The position numbers and the translations under genes were made by a program. From Lysinibacillus sp. JNUCC-52 (GTDB lineage: Bacteria; Bacillota; Bacilli; Bacillales_A; Planococcaceae), in NCBI RefSeq assembly GCF_015999545.1, contig NZ_CP065546.1, positions 2,822,001-2,886,000 of the forward strand: a stretch of DNA of 64,000 nt, read 5' to 3'. Below are positions 43,220-51,975 of this stretch, in pieces. Each line of letters starts with the position of its first letter. Position 1 is the stretch's first letter. The notes beneath the pieces were generated by a model. It saw only the letters and a list, made by a program, of their open reading frames with translations. It was not told where the DNA came from and made no database searches.

Positions 43220-44647
43220 TTGAGTACTGCCAAACCATTAAAGATAGAAGAGGGTACTGAAAAGAAGAAAAAGAAAAAGGGCGGGTTAAATGCCTATGTC
43301 TTGATGTTTTTAATTATTACTGTTCTTACAGTATTAACCTATGTTATTCCTGCTGGACAATACGATAGATATGAGGAAAATGGCAGAACGATTATTGATC
43401 CTACTAAATTTGAATATATCGACAATACACCTGTAGGGTTGCTAGACATGTTTAATGCTTTCCACCAAGGGATGGTCAAAGGTGCACCAATTATATTATT
43501 TGTTTTGCTAATTGGTGGTGCGCTTGGGATTATGCAAGCTACAGGATCTATCGATGCGTTAATTCGATTTACTGCTCAAAAATTTGGTAAAAAGAAGAAA
43601 TTAATTATTCCAGTGATGGTACTGCTGTTCTCATTACTAGGGACCCTTATCGGAGCGGCTGAAGACTCACTGGTTTACATTACGATTGTTGCTCCAATGA
43701 CCATTGCTTTAGGTTTTGATGCGCTAACAGGCGTTGCGATAGTATTTCTCGGTATGATAGGTGCCGGATTCACTGCTGGCATAACAAATCCATTTACAAT
43801 CGGTGTTGCGCAAACAGTTGCCGAGCTCCCAATGTACTCAGGTATGGGCTTACGTATCGCGATTTACGTAATCTTCTATATTTTATCGGTTGCCTTTATT
43901 TTACGACATGTCAATAAAATCGAGAAAAATCCTGAACTAGCTGAATACGGCAAATTTAACCCGAATGAAAGAATTACGTTTGATGATGATTTCAAGTTGA
44001 GTAAAAGACATGCACTTTCTCTTTTAGTGTTCTTAGGATGCTTTATCGCGTTGATTTATGGCGTTATTAGTCTTGGCTGGTACATCAGTGAAATTGTAGG
44101 GATTTTCTTATTAGGTGCAATTATTATGGGTCTTATCGGAAGACTTTCTGGAAATGAAATGACAGATGCATTTTTAAAAGGATGTTCTGAAATGATTTCA
44201 GGTGCGATGATTATTGGGATTGCTAATACAATTCTTGTCGTACTTACTTCAGGCAACTTATTAGATACGATATTACATGTTACTTCTAATTTACTAAATG
44301 GCCTTTCACCAAGCGTGACAGCGGTAGGGATGGCAGTTGTCAATTTCTTTATTCATTTCTTAGTACCATCTGGCAGTGGACATGCATCATTAGTAATGCC
44401 AATTATGGCACCGTTAGCAGATCTAGTTGGAGTATCAAGACAAACTGCTGCATTCGCTACTGTAATGGGTGGCGGTGTCTCTAGTTTAATTATCCCGACA
44501 GGTGGCTTATTGTTAGCAGCTTTAGGTATGATGGGCATTCCTTATTCAAAATGGGCTAAATGGGTATTCCCATATGTTGCTATTCAAATTGTCATTGTTG
44601 TGATCTTTTTAATTATTGCCCAGGCAATTAATTATGGGCCGTTTTAA
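43220..44647 (+). CDS. YfcC family carrier (AbgT/ArsB-like superfamily)
   Basis: About 475 residues with a basic N-terminal tail (KKKKKK at about 15-20) and 12 or more membrane helices. Family marks: AYVLMFLIITVLTVLTYVIPAGQYDR after the tail, GTLIGAAEDSLVYI, GFTAGITNPFTIGVAQ and VPSGSGHASLVMPIMAPL. YfcC relatives include ArcD-like amino acid antiporters and dicarboxylate or peptide carriers. The TTG at 43220 is chosen because AAAGGGG is 8 bases upstream, while the GTG at 43211 overlaps that site. The AbgB-type hydrolase follows, so it likely imports the hydrolase substrate. Confidence 0.87.
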   Translation: MSTAKPLKIEEGTEKKKKKKGGLNAYVLMFLIITVLTVLTYVIPAGQYDRYEENGRTIIDPTKFEYIDNTPVGLLDMFNAFHQGMVKGAPIILFVLLIGGALGIMQATGSIDALIRFTAQKFGKKKKLIIPVMVLLFSLLGTLIGAAEDSLVYITIVAPMTIALGFDALTGVAIVFLGMIGAGFTAGITNPFTIGVAQTVAELPMYSGMGLRIAIYVIFYILSVAFILRHVNKIEKNPELAEYGKFNPNERITFDDDFKLSKRHALSLLVFLGCFIALIYGVISLGWYISEIVGIFLLGAIIMGLIGRLSGNEMTDAFLKGCSEMISGAMIIGIANTILVVLTSGNLLDTILHVTSNLLNGLSPSVTAVGMAVVNFFIHFLVPSGSGHASLVMPIMAPLADLVGVSRQTAAFATVMGGGVSSLIIPTGGLLLAALGMMGIPYSKWAKWVFPYVAIQIVIVVIFLIIAQAINYGPF

Positions 44648-44803
44648 TAGCGAAGATAGATCAGTATAGAGCGTTGACTCTTTTCTTTATTCGCCATTTT
44701 GCTGAGGTGAAATGGCGAAATAATAGGGAAGTATGATGCATTTGTTAGGATTTTGAGCTTAATGAAGTTCTAACAAAAATATTATTCTAACGGGGTGAAT
44801 GAA

Positions 44804-46216
44804 ATGGATTATCGTACTATTTTATCAAAGGTTATTGAAGAAAAAAGACAAAAATTAATTTCTGTAAGTGATCAAATTTGGGGTTATGCAGAAACAGGAT
44901 TTGAAGAGTTCCAATCAGCACAATTATTATGTAACACTTTAGAAGAAGAAGGCTTTACTGTAGAAAAGGGAGTAGGCAATATCGATACTGCCTTTATTGG
45001 TAGTTATGGGACAGGGAAGCCGATTATTGCTGTATTAGGTGAATTTGATGCACTAACGGGCTTAAGTCAAGTTGGTGGAGATATTCAGTACAATCCAGAA
45101 GTAACGAATGGTAATGGACATGGGTGTGGACATAATTTACTTGGTACAGGGGCATTAGCTGCGGCCATCGCAATTCGTTCATATTTAAAAGAAAACAATC
45201 TTGAAGGCACTGTTCGATACTATGGATGCCCTGGCGAGGAAATCGGTAGTGGTAAAACCTTTATGGTAAGAGAGGGGCTATTTGATGATGTAGACTTTGC
45301 TGTATGCTGGCATCCTTGGTCTCGCAATTCTGTCTGGTCCATGTCATCACTTGCTTGCTATGAAGTTTCCTTTAGATTTAAAGGGAAAAGCTCTCATGCT
45401 GCTAGTACCCCTCATCTTGGTAGAAGTGCACTCGATGCAGTTGAACTTATGAATGTCGGAGTTAACTATTTACGAGAACATATTATTCCTGAAGCAAGGG
45501 TTCATTATGCTGTAACAAATACAGGTGGTGTTTCACCTAATGTTGTACAAGAAAAGGCGGATGTATTGTATTTCATTCGTGCACCACGCGTAGCTCAGGC
45601 AGAAGAAATTTATCAACGTATTTGTGATGTCGCAAGAGGAGCGGCTCTTATGACTGGTACGCAAGTTGAAATTGATTTTGCTTCTGCAGCTTCTGATATA
45701 TTGCCGAATAATACATTGGAAAAAGTGATGCATGAGAACTTTGTTGCCCTAGGTGTTCCACAGTATGATGAAAAGGAACAACAATTCGCGAAGGACATCC
45801 GTGCAACTTTATCGGAGGCGGATAAAAAAGAAGATATTAAGGCGAATAAAGAACTAGAAGGCAAAGATTTGGCACATGTTATCGATCCATTTATTCCATC
45901 TAACGGAATATTACCAGGTACGAGTGATGTTGGCGATGTTAGTTGGGTTGTCCCAACCGTACAATGTATGGTGGCATGTGAACCGATAGGAACACCGCTT
46001 CATACTTGGCAGATTGTTTCAACAGGTAAAACGTCAATTGCACATAAAGGCATGCTACATGCTGGTAAAGTTATGGCGGCAACTGCTATTGAAGTACTAC
46101 AAAACCCAGAAATTCTTGAAAAGGCGAAACTAGAATTAATTGAACAACGAAACGGGGAGGAATATGTATGTCCGATTCCTCCTGAAGTAAAAAAGTATAA
46201 ACTTCAAACTGTTTAA
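44804..46216 (+). CDS. M20 amidohydrolase, p-aminobenzoyl-glutamate hydrolase subunit B-like (AbgB)
   Basis: 470-residue metal-dependent M20 amidase. Metal and catalytic residues appear in order: NGHGCGHN, the Glu pair in YGCPGEEIGSGK, the WHPW His and the terminal HKGMLHAG. The dimerisation insert (about 185-300) begins FKGKSSHAA. The ATG at 44804 follows GGGGTG by 6 bases; a GTG at 44795 is within that site. AbgB cleaves p-aminobenzoyl-glutamate, but relatives split other acyl-amino acids or dipeptides. It lies downstream of the YfcC carrier with 156 bases between and no terminator, so one cre-controlled operon is likely. Confidence 0.9.
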   Translation: MDYRTILSKVIEEKRQKLISVSDQIWGYAETGFEEFQSAQLLCNTLEEEGFTVEKGVGNIDTAFIGSYGTGKPIIAVLGEFDALTGLSQVGGDIQYNPEVTNGNGHGCGHNLLGTGALAAAIAIRSYLKENNLEGTVRYYGCPGEEIGSGKTFMVREGLFDDVDFAVCWHPWSRNSVWSMSSLACYEVSFRFKGKSSHAASTPHLGRSALDAVELMNVGVNYLREHIIPEARVHYAVTNTGGVSPNVVQEKADVLYFIRAPRVAQAEEIYQRICDVARGAALMTGTQVEIDFASAASDILPNNTLEKVMHENFVALGVPQYDEKEQQFAKDIRATLSEADKKEDIKANKELEGKDLAHVIDPFIPSNGILPGTSDVGDVSWVVPTVQCMVACEPIGTPLHTWQIVSTGKTSIAHKGMLHAGKVMAATAIEVLQNPEILEKAKLELIEQRNGEEYVCPIPPEVKKYKLQTV

Positions 46217-46223
46217 AATAGAT

Positions 46224-46260
46224 AAAATCCACTGTGCTTCTATACAGCGCAGTGGATTTT
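46224..46260 (+). terminator. terminator of the YfcC-AbgB operon
   Basis: AAAATCCACTG / CAGTGGATTTT, an 11-bp stem with extra pairing in the loop, 7 bases past the stop, followed by TTTAC. The arm sequence is the same as the end of the palindromic repeats at 50.3-50.8 kb, so it may be a decayed copy of that element. Confidence 0.82.
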
Positions 46261-46302
46261 TACTATTGAGGAGCAATTAGAAAGGAACACCCTTTTAGGT
46301 GC

Positions 46303-46794
46303 TTAACACCAAACAATGACTTCATGTGGCGTAGTTTGTGCAGGAATGCTTCTTGTCGTAGGTCCATACACAACAATGAGAGTACGATTTGCAGGGCTCT
46401 TTGAAAAAGGCTGCCCATTTCTAAGCAAAATCGGCGTGTATGGAGCAAGGTTTAATTGTAATTGACCATCACTACTTAATAATTGGGAGTTAAAAAAGTC
46501 TACTTTTACATTTTGATAGCTATTTTCTTTAGCAATGATCAGTGCTTGATATTGTGGAGGATAGATTAACGGGGCAGGTGCATTCGCATCATAATAGCCA
46601 ACAATACGATCACCACGGCTTACGACCTCTTGATTTACAAAATAAGTAGAAGGCGAAATAACAAAATTAACAATGCCGCCTGCACCATTTTCTACTGTCA
46701 TTAACGTATAACATCCTTCACTTTCACCGTTTTGCCCGACTGCAAAATCATTTATCTGTGTAACTGTGCCCTGAAAAAAATTAAAATTTACCAT
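46303..46794 (-). CDS. conserved hypothetical protein, beta-rich
   Basis: 163 residues, not recognised. It has no signal peptide or membrane helix. Predominantly beta-type sequence with a QGTVTQINDF opening, a YTLMTVENG strand, VNFVISPSTYFVNQEV, GDRIVGYYD and a C-terminal RTLIVVYGPTTRSIP. The look is of an OB-fold-like or copper-amine-oxidase-N-like small domain, but I cannot place it. The start at 46794 is used since AGAGAGGA is then 7 bases away; an ATG at 46800 is too close. It stands alone after the AbgB terminator. Confidence 0.7.
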   Translation of the reverse strand: MVNFNFFQGTVTQINDFAVGQNGESEGCYTLMTVENGAGGIVNFVISPSTYFVNQEVVSRGDRIVGYYDANAPAPLIYPPQYQALIIAKENSYQNVKVDFFNSQLLSSDGQLQLNLAPYTPILLRNGQPFSKSPANRTLIVVYGPTTRSIPAQTTPHEVIVWC

Positions 46795-47028
46795 AGCCAT
46801 TCCTCTCTTAAAAAAGTTTAATCAATTATTGAAGGTGACTTTTTGTGTCATTAGCGAAGTAACCTTCTTTTAATACCATGTCATTTTAATCTATGTCACA
46901 AAACATTTATGGGTGACAGTATATGTTTTAGCTTAATGTCATTATAAAAAGGAATAATATATTTTTTTCACAAATCACTATATACTAAACATGGACTAAA
47001 ACGTAATTTTTCTAAGGAGGGGAGCCTT

Positions 47029-47178
47029 TTGAATTGGATTTCTAAAAATAAGAAACCCTTTTTAGCATTCATCGTTATTATCATAATTATTGCGGGTCTG
47101 CTCGATATTAAATATGAGGGACTATTCTTTCAAATGTTACCTAAATCTTTGCAATCTTATTTAGCTAACATGTTTTAA
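47029..47178 (+). CDS. 49-residue single-span membrane protein
   Basis: Short gene with a strong AAGGAGG (47014-47020) 8 bases before a TTG start. The product opens MNWISKNKKPF, has one hydrophobic helix (LAFIVIIIIIAGLLDIKY) and ends in a short tail QSYLANMF. The basic N terminus followed by the helix suggests the C terminus is outside. No family is recognised. The ribosome site and clean membrane pattern make it credible despite its size. It lies alone between two other small genes. Confidence 0.65.
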   Translation: MNWISKNKKPFLAFIVIIIIIAGLLDIKYEGLFFQMLPKSLQSYLANMF

Positions 47179-47307
47179 AAACGTTTCAGCTTACATGAAT
47201 CTTTTTATAAATAAAAACGCATGAGCTTGGCCAAACTTTATATGAAAAGTATTTGAACAGAGATTATCTGTTTTATTACTTTTCAATAAAATCAATGGGG
47301 GATGGCT

Positions 47308-47526
47308 ATGTCAAATATAAACACAAATTGTAACAATGCAAAAGTTCGGGACAAGCATAGTGCGAAAAAACGAGAAGTAAATCAAAACGGTAAAAAGCTC
47401 TATAAAGAGGAGTTTGGATCTGATTTCGATATTGATGCAACATCCGCTCAAGCAAATAACTTTCCTGAAGCACGGGGGAAAACCGATACCCAGCAACCAG
47501 TAAGTGAGCGAACTGCATGGCACTAG
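47308..47526 (+). CDS. small hydrophilic protein of unknown function
   Basis: 72 residues, highly polar, with Asn/Lys/Asp in excess, one Cys (NTNCNN) and no membrane helix. A weak likeness to gamma-type small acid-soluble spore proteins (short FG.xFxxx-A-x-x-A-Q-A-N block in EEFGSDFDIDATSAQANN) is all I can see, so a spore role is only a guess. ATG 47308 has GGGGGATG just upstream; an ATG at 47302 lies inside that site. A good terminator follows. Confidence 0.65.
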   Translation: MSNINTNCNNAKVRDKHSAKKREVNQNGKKLYKEEFGSDFDIDATSAQANNFPEARGKTDTQQPVSERTAWH

Positions 47527-47560
47527 TTTGTATTTGACATCTATTCAATTCATTGAGTTA

Positions 47561-47593
47561 AAGGACTAAGGTGGAAGCCTTAGTTCTTTTTTT
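47561..47593 (+). terminator. terminator of the 72-residue protein gene
   Basis: AAGGACTAAGG / CCTTAGTTCTT (one G-T pair) with a 6-base loop and seven or more T. Confidence 0.85.
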
Positions 47594-47650
47594 ATAATGA
47601 ATACAGATTACTGCTTTTGCGATTTTCCTGTAGAAGTTGCCCTATAATAA

Positions 47651-47683
47651 TAGGCATCAAGCGTATGACCTTCTTGATGCCTA
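47651..47683 (-). terminator. terminator of the YesMN-like operon
   Basis: TAGGCATCAAG / CTTGATGCCTA, an 11-bp perfect stem, 20 bases beyond the kinase stop; followed leftward by TTATTATAGG, a weak T tract. Confidence 0.7.
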
Positions 47684-47703
47684 ATAAAAACTGTTTAGCC
47701 ATT

Positions 47704-49434
47704 TTAATTTATTTCCTGTGGAATTTTAATTGTGACAGTCGTACCGATTGTTGGGCTTGAATTAATTGTAATTCCATAGTTAGAACCATAGTATAGCTTA
47801 ATACGTTGATCTACATTTTGAATGCCAACCCCACCAAGCTTAGTTCGCTTCTCGGTAGTATCCGTACTTAGTTGTTTAACGTTAAAGCCTTGTCCGTTGT
47901 CTCGGACTATTAGCTCCACATCTTTACCACTCGCTATTGCACTAATATGAATATGTCCATTATGAGGGATACTTCGAATACCATGATATAAAGCATTTTC
48001 AACAATTGGTTGTAAAAGAATTTTGGGCATTCGTACATTTCGGATGGATTGATCACAGACAATGTTGTAATTTAACTTATCTCCGTAACGCTCTTTTTGT
48101 ATAAACAAATATTGACGAACATGATGCAATTCATTTTCTACGGTTGTCATTTCATTCCCGCCACTAAGCGATAAGCGGAAAAATTGAGCAAGTGCTTTTG
48201 TGATTTCTATGACCTTCTCACTGTCATTAAATTCTGCCATCCAAACGATTGTATCTAAAGTATTGTATAAGAAATGAGGGTTGATTTGACTGTGAAGCGC
48301 ACTAATTTCTGTTACTCTTAAGTGTTTTTCCTTTTCCGTGATTTCCTGCATTAATTTTTCAATTTGCACAATCATACTATTGAAATGTTTTGCCAAACTT
48401 TGTGCCTCAAAGCATCCTTTTTCATCGATTGGTATTTCTTTTAAGCCATGCTCGATATTTTGCATTGCTTTTTCTAGACGTTGGAAAGGTATCGTGATTC
48501 GTCCTGCAAATAAAGCAACACTAAAAGCAGCTATAATAAAAAGAATCATGCCTACTAATAAAAAGATTTCGAGCAGTTGCCTTTTAATCATTAATAGCCC
48601 GTCTTGGGAAGAGACTCCAACAAAGGTCCAGTCGGCATTGTTCAGCATATAGGTGTGCGTCAACGTATTTTTTTCTTTATCATAGCCCGCTTGATTGGTG
48701 ATAATTTGCTGTAATTGTTGTTGTTTCAAATGATTTTCAAAATACGCGGTATCCTTATGATATACGACTTCGCCGTTGTCATTCATAATAAAAGAAAAAC
48801 CATTCTTCCCTAAATCTAAGTTAGCTAAAAAGTCTTCGATAACTTTATATTGAATATCGATAAGCAAAACACCAATATTTTGACCTTCAGCATTTTTAAT
48901 TTCGCGGCTAATTGAGATTACCCAGTTATCTTTATCCATTGAAAAGTGTTGCATGCGTGCAGATGTCAGTACAGGCTTACTGCCATTATTAACAGCTGCC
49001 ACATACCATTGTTCCTTCATCATATTGCTCGACATACTCATAATTAGGCCCTTTTCATTGGATAGGACTTGCCCGTCTTTACTAACAATAACTACCGATT
49101 GAATGAATCGATCCGTTGCCATCGTTGTTTGAATCAAGGACAATACATTCTGTTTAATAGTAGGGTCTCGCTCTGCACTTGAAAAATACGTTACAAGCTG
49201 AGGATTTTCAGCGAGTAAACCAGATACTGCTTTGAGCCGATCGATATAGAGGTCAATATACATACCGCTCTTTTCAACGGCCGTTTTCGTGCTAGAGGTT
49301 GCTTCACTTAACACGACAGAAGAAATACTGTAATACAAAATAATGCCCATTAATAATAAAATAAGTGCACTCGCTTTTAAATAATGAAGGGCAATTTGCA
49401 TGCGTAAAGTTTTTAATATATTTGATTTCTTCAT
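47704..49434 (-). CDS. YesM-type sensor histidine kinase
   Basis: 576 residues. Helix 1 (about 16-38), extracellular Cache-like sensor region (about 45-280), helix 2 (about 285-310), HAMP (about 315-370), then the LytS/YesM His_kinase domain with phospho-His in SQINPHFLYNTLDTI and a HATPase_c domain (N box VENALYHGI, G1 RDNGQGF, G2 GGVGIQN). In Firmicutes this class commonly senses sugars or oligosaccharides through an ABC binding protein. The start ATG is 2 bases from its response regulator stop. No transporter is adjacent, so the input is unknown. Confidence 0.92.
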   Translation of the reverse strand: MKKSNILKTLRMQIALHYLKASALILLLMGIILYYSISSVVLSEATSSTKTAVEKSGMYIDLYIDRLKAVSGLLAENPQLVTYFSSAERDPTIKQNVLSLIQTTMATDRFIQSVVIVSKDGQVLSNEKGLIMSMSSNMMKEQWYVAAVNNGSKPVLTSARMQHFSMDKDNWVISISREIKNAEGQNIGVLLIDIQYKVIEDFLANLDLGKNGFSFIMNDNGEVVYHKDTAYFENHLKQQQLQQIITNQAGYDKEKNTLTHTYMLNNADWTFVGVSSQDGLLMIKRQLLEIFLLVGMILFIIAAFSVALFAGRITIPFQRLEKAMQNIEHGLKEIPIDEKGCFEAQSLAKHFNSMIVQIEKLMQEITEKEKHLRVTEISALHSQINPHFLYNTLDTIVWMAEFNDSEKVIEITKALAQFFRLSLSGGNEMTTVENELHHVRQYLFIQKERYGDKLNYNIVCDQSIRNVRMPKILLQPIVENALYHGIRSIPHNGHIHISAIASGKDVELIVRDNGQGFNVKQLSTDTTEKRTKLGGVGIQNVDQRIKLYYGSNYGITINSSPTIGTTVTIKIPQEIN

Positions 49435-49436
49435 CG

Positions 49437-50204
49437 CTACTCTCTCATTTTCTCTCTAAATTGATTTGGAGAAATACCAAATTTCCTCTTGAATGTGGCG
49501 CTGAAATAATTGGGGTCCTCAAAGCCTACTGCCGCTGCAACTTCGTACACTTTCATATCTGTACTAAGCAAAAAAATTTTTGCTCTATCTAAGCGGATTG
49601 ATAGCATATAATCTTGAAAGTTTTTACCGTATAGGCTCTTAAATAAGCTACTTAAATAAGAATTGCTGAGTGCCATTTTTTTTGCTAAATAACTTAATGA
49701 AAAATCGACGTTTGCAATATTGCGGTCAATTTCTTTTTGTATTTTCGCTTTATAGCCCATGTCATTATTTATATTTGTTTCATTCAAAATGCCTTCCACA
49801 AGCCGAGATAGCTCATGTTGACTTTGTGTTGCTTGAATCTTTGCTATCAGATTTTTTAACGTTTCTTGAATGTCTTTTTTAGAAACGGGTTTTAAGACGT
49901 AATCATCAATGCCCGCCTTTAATGCCGTTACGGCATAATCAAAATAATCATAACCAGTAATAATAGCGATTTTTACATTCGGTTTAATTGTTTTTGCTGA
50001 AATGGCAAAATCGAGGCCATTCATCTTCGGCATATTAATGTCAGCTAAAACGAGATCAGGATGGTGGAGTTTGAAAATTTCAAGTGCGGTCTCTCCATTT
50101 GATGCCTCAAATACTTCCGAAATGGAAAGCTCCTCAAAGTTAACAAATGAGCGAATTCCTTTTATAATAATCGCTTCATCATCGACCACTAATAATTTGT
50201 ACAT
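49437..50204 (-). CDS. YesN-type response regulator with AraC DNA-binding domain
   Basis: 256 residues. Receiver at 1-120 with an acidic pair DDE, phosphorylation Asp in LVLADINMPKMNG and Lys in YVLKPVSK. A linker follows, then an AraC-type double helix-turn-helix at about 155-255 (LSYLAKKMALSNSYLSSLFKSLYG, and YEVAAAVGFEDPNYFSATFKRKFGISPNQFR). The start at 50204 is preferred, since AGAGGTG is then 5 bases away; a longer frame to 50264 has no site. It is the first gene of a two-gene unit with the YesM-like kinase. Confidence 0.92.
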   Translation of the reverse strand: MYKLLVVDDEAIIIKGIRSFVNFEELSISEVFEASNGETALEIFKLHHPDLVLADINMPKMNGLDFAISAKTIKPNVKIAIITGYDYFDYAVTALKAGIDDYVLKPVSKKDIQETLKNLIAKIQATQSQHELSRLVEGILNETNINNDMGYKAKIQKEIDRNIANVDFSLSYLAKKMALSNSYLSSLFKSLYGKNFQDYMLSIRLDRAKIFLLSTDMKVYEVAAAVGFEDPNYFSATFKRKFGISPNQFREKMRE

Positions 50205-50285
50205 CATATCACCTCTTTGAGAACAAATACATAAAGGGACTGTTCGATTAGTAACTCCAAGCACGCAAAAAAATAATATCTAAAT

Positions 50286-50469
50286 CGTAAAAATCCACTG
50301 CGCTTTCCGCGGGCACAGGGTAAGCCGCAACCCTCGCTGTCGCGCGGATTGTTGCGTCTTACATCGTGTGCTGTTCCCGCAGGAGTCTACGTGGATTTTT
50401 ACTTGGCTAGTAATAAATAGGGCTGCATGCAGCGCTAGGATTTTTAATTGTGTCAGTGCCTGGCACTTT
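50286..50469. repeat. 184-bp palindromic repeat, copy 1
   Basis: Unit 1 of three in tandem. A 116-bp core (50287-50402) has terminal inverted repeats GTAAAAATCCAC / GTGGATTTTTAC, inner arms TTTCCGCGGG...CCCGCAGGAGTC and a GC-rich middle. A 68-bp tail ends in AGTGCCTGGCACT, itself a palindrome. The core resembles a repeat class I recall as common in Bacillaceae intergenic DNA. No coding capacity. Confidence 0.9.
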
Positions 50470-50653
50470 CGTAAAAATCCACTGCGCTTTCCGCGGGCAC
50501 AGCGTAAGCCGCAACCCTCGCTGTCGCGCGGATTGTTGCGTCTTACGTCGTGTGCTGTTCCCGCAGGAGTCTACGTGGATTTTTACTTGGCTAGTAATAA
50601 ATAGGACTGCATGCAGCGCTAGGATTTTTAATTGTGTCAGTGCCTGGCACTTT
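50470..50653. repeat. 184-bp palindromic repeat, copy 2
   Basis: Differs from copy 1 at only about three positions, including the tail, so the duplication is recent. The core spans 50471-50586. Confidence 0.92.
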
Positions 50654-50842
50654 CGTAAAAATCCACTGTGCTTTTTCGCGGGCACAGCGTAAGCCGCAAC
50701 CGTCGCTATTGCGCGGATTGTTGCGGCTTACGTCGTGTATTGTTCCCACAGAAATTTTTTAGATTTTTACTTGTGCCGCTCGTCATAAATAGGACTACTT
50801 GTTGAGCTATAAAGATTCAGAATTGTGTCAGTGCCTGGCACT
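50654..50842. repeat. palindromic repeat, copy 3 (diverged)
   Basis: Same layout, with many changes: core 50655-50770, the right arm degraded to TAGATTTTTAC and the inner CCCGCAGGAGTC lost. It still ends in TCAGTGCCTGGCACTA and borders the msrAB stop codon by two bases, so the tail may act as the msrAB terminator. Confidence 0.85.
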
Positions 50843-50844
50843 AG

Positions 50845-51957
50845 TTATTTAGTTAGCTGTACTAAGTAACCATAACCAGCAGATTCCATTTCAGCTTGTG
50901 GAATAAACTTAATTGCAGCACTATTGATACAGTAACGCAAACCACCGCGATCAATAGGTCCATCATTAAACACATGTCCTAAATGACTATCGCCAGTACG
51001 GCTTCTCACTTCAATACGGATCATATTATAGCTAGTATCTACGAACTCTCGCACTACTGCTGGATCGATTGGCTTAGTAAAGCTTGGCCAACCACATCTA
51101 GAGTCGTATTTATCCGCTGATGAAAATAGTGGCTCACCTGTGACAATATCAACGTAAATACCTGGGTCGTAGTTGTCCCAATATTCATTAGAATAAGCCA
51201 TTTCCGTACCATTACCTTGTGTTACTCGATATTGCTCTTTTGTTAACATTTTTTTAATTTCCTCATCACTTGGCTTTGGATATAGCGCTGGGTCGATAAG
51301 GGATGGCATTTCTTGATCTTTCAATGAATCAAACTCTACATGGCAATAGCCATCTGGATTTTTTTCTAGATAATCTTGGTGATATTCTTCTGCAAGTGTA
51401 AAGTTTTTAAGTGGCTCGACTTCAGTAACAATCGGGTCATCATAGCGTTCTTGTTCTTTTGCAACTACCTGATCAATAATGGGTCTATCTGCTTCATCTG
51501 TATAGTAAATACCTGTACGATATTGTATACCGCGGTCATTTCCTTGCTGATTCAATAAGGTAGGGTCAATAATTTGGAAGAAATGTGTTAAAAGCTTTTC
51601 TAAATTAACTCGTTCGGGATCATAACGAACATGAACGGTTTCCGCATGTCCTGTGTTCCGCCAAATAACATCTTCATATGTTGGATTTTCTGTATTGCCA
51701 TTTGCGTAACCTGACGCTGCATCATAAACACCATATACACGCGCCATATATGCTTCTACACCCCAGAAACAACCACCTGCAAGCCAAATATCTTTTAAAT
51801 TATTTGTATCAAAATTTAAGTTAACGTTTGGGTTTGGTGGATATTTCGATTCTGCTTGGGCTGTACTTGCACGACTAGTTAACAAAGAATTGTTGACCGA
51901 GCATGCTGATAAAAATAATAAAATACTAAATAATACGCCGAATAGTTTAATATTCAT
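50845..51957 (-). CDS. msrAB: lipoprotein peptide-methionine sulfoxide reductase MsrA-MsrB fusion
   Basis: 370-residue surface enzyme reducing both methionine-S- and R-sulfoxide in extracytoplasmic proteins. Signal peptide with lipobox LSAC (Cys19). MsrA domain about 55-210, catalytic Cys63 in GGCFWG, with GY.NG and HAETV.V.YDP. MsrB domain about 225-365: [17 protein letters not shown] and catalytic Cys343 in RYCINS. The usual zinc CxxC pairs of many MsrB are absent, as in other fusion forms. It is the third gene after ccdA and a TlpA-like thioredoxin, with gaps of 15 to 18 bases, so its electrons likely come from cytosolic thioredoxin through CcdA and the TlpA-like protein. Confidence 0.95.
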   Translation of the reverse strand: MNIKLFGVLFSILLFLSACSVNNSLLTSRASTAQAESKYPPNPNVNLNFDTNNLKDIWLAGGCFWGVEAYMARVYGVYDAASGYANGNTENPTYEDVIWRNTGHAETVHVRYDPERVNLEKLLTHFFQIIDPTLLNQQGNDRGIQYRTGIYYTDEADRPIIDQVVAKEQERYDDPIVTEVEPLKNFTLAEEYHQDYLEKNPDGYCHVEFDSLKDQEMPSLIDPALYPKPSDEEIKKMLTKEQYRVTQGNGTEMAYSNEYWDNYDPGIYVDIVTGEPLFSSADKYDSRCGWPSFTKPIDPAVVREFVDTSYNMIRIEVRSRTGDSHLGHVFNDGPIDRGGLRYCINSAAIKFIPQAEMESAGYGYLVQLTK

Positions 51958-51975
51958 TAAATTTACCTCCTTTTA

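Noticed and set aside
47306-47548. Leftward ORFs of 70 and 80 codons opposite the 72-residue gene
   Set aside because: The rightward frame has a ribosome site and a terminator; the leftward frames have neither.
50368-50692. ORFs of 78 to 92 codons on both strands across the 50-kb repeats
   Set aside because: They are products of the GC-rich palindromic repeats, recur in each copy and have no family likeness.
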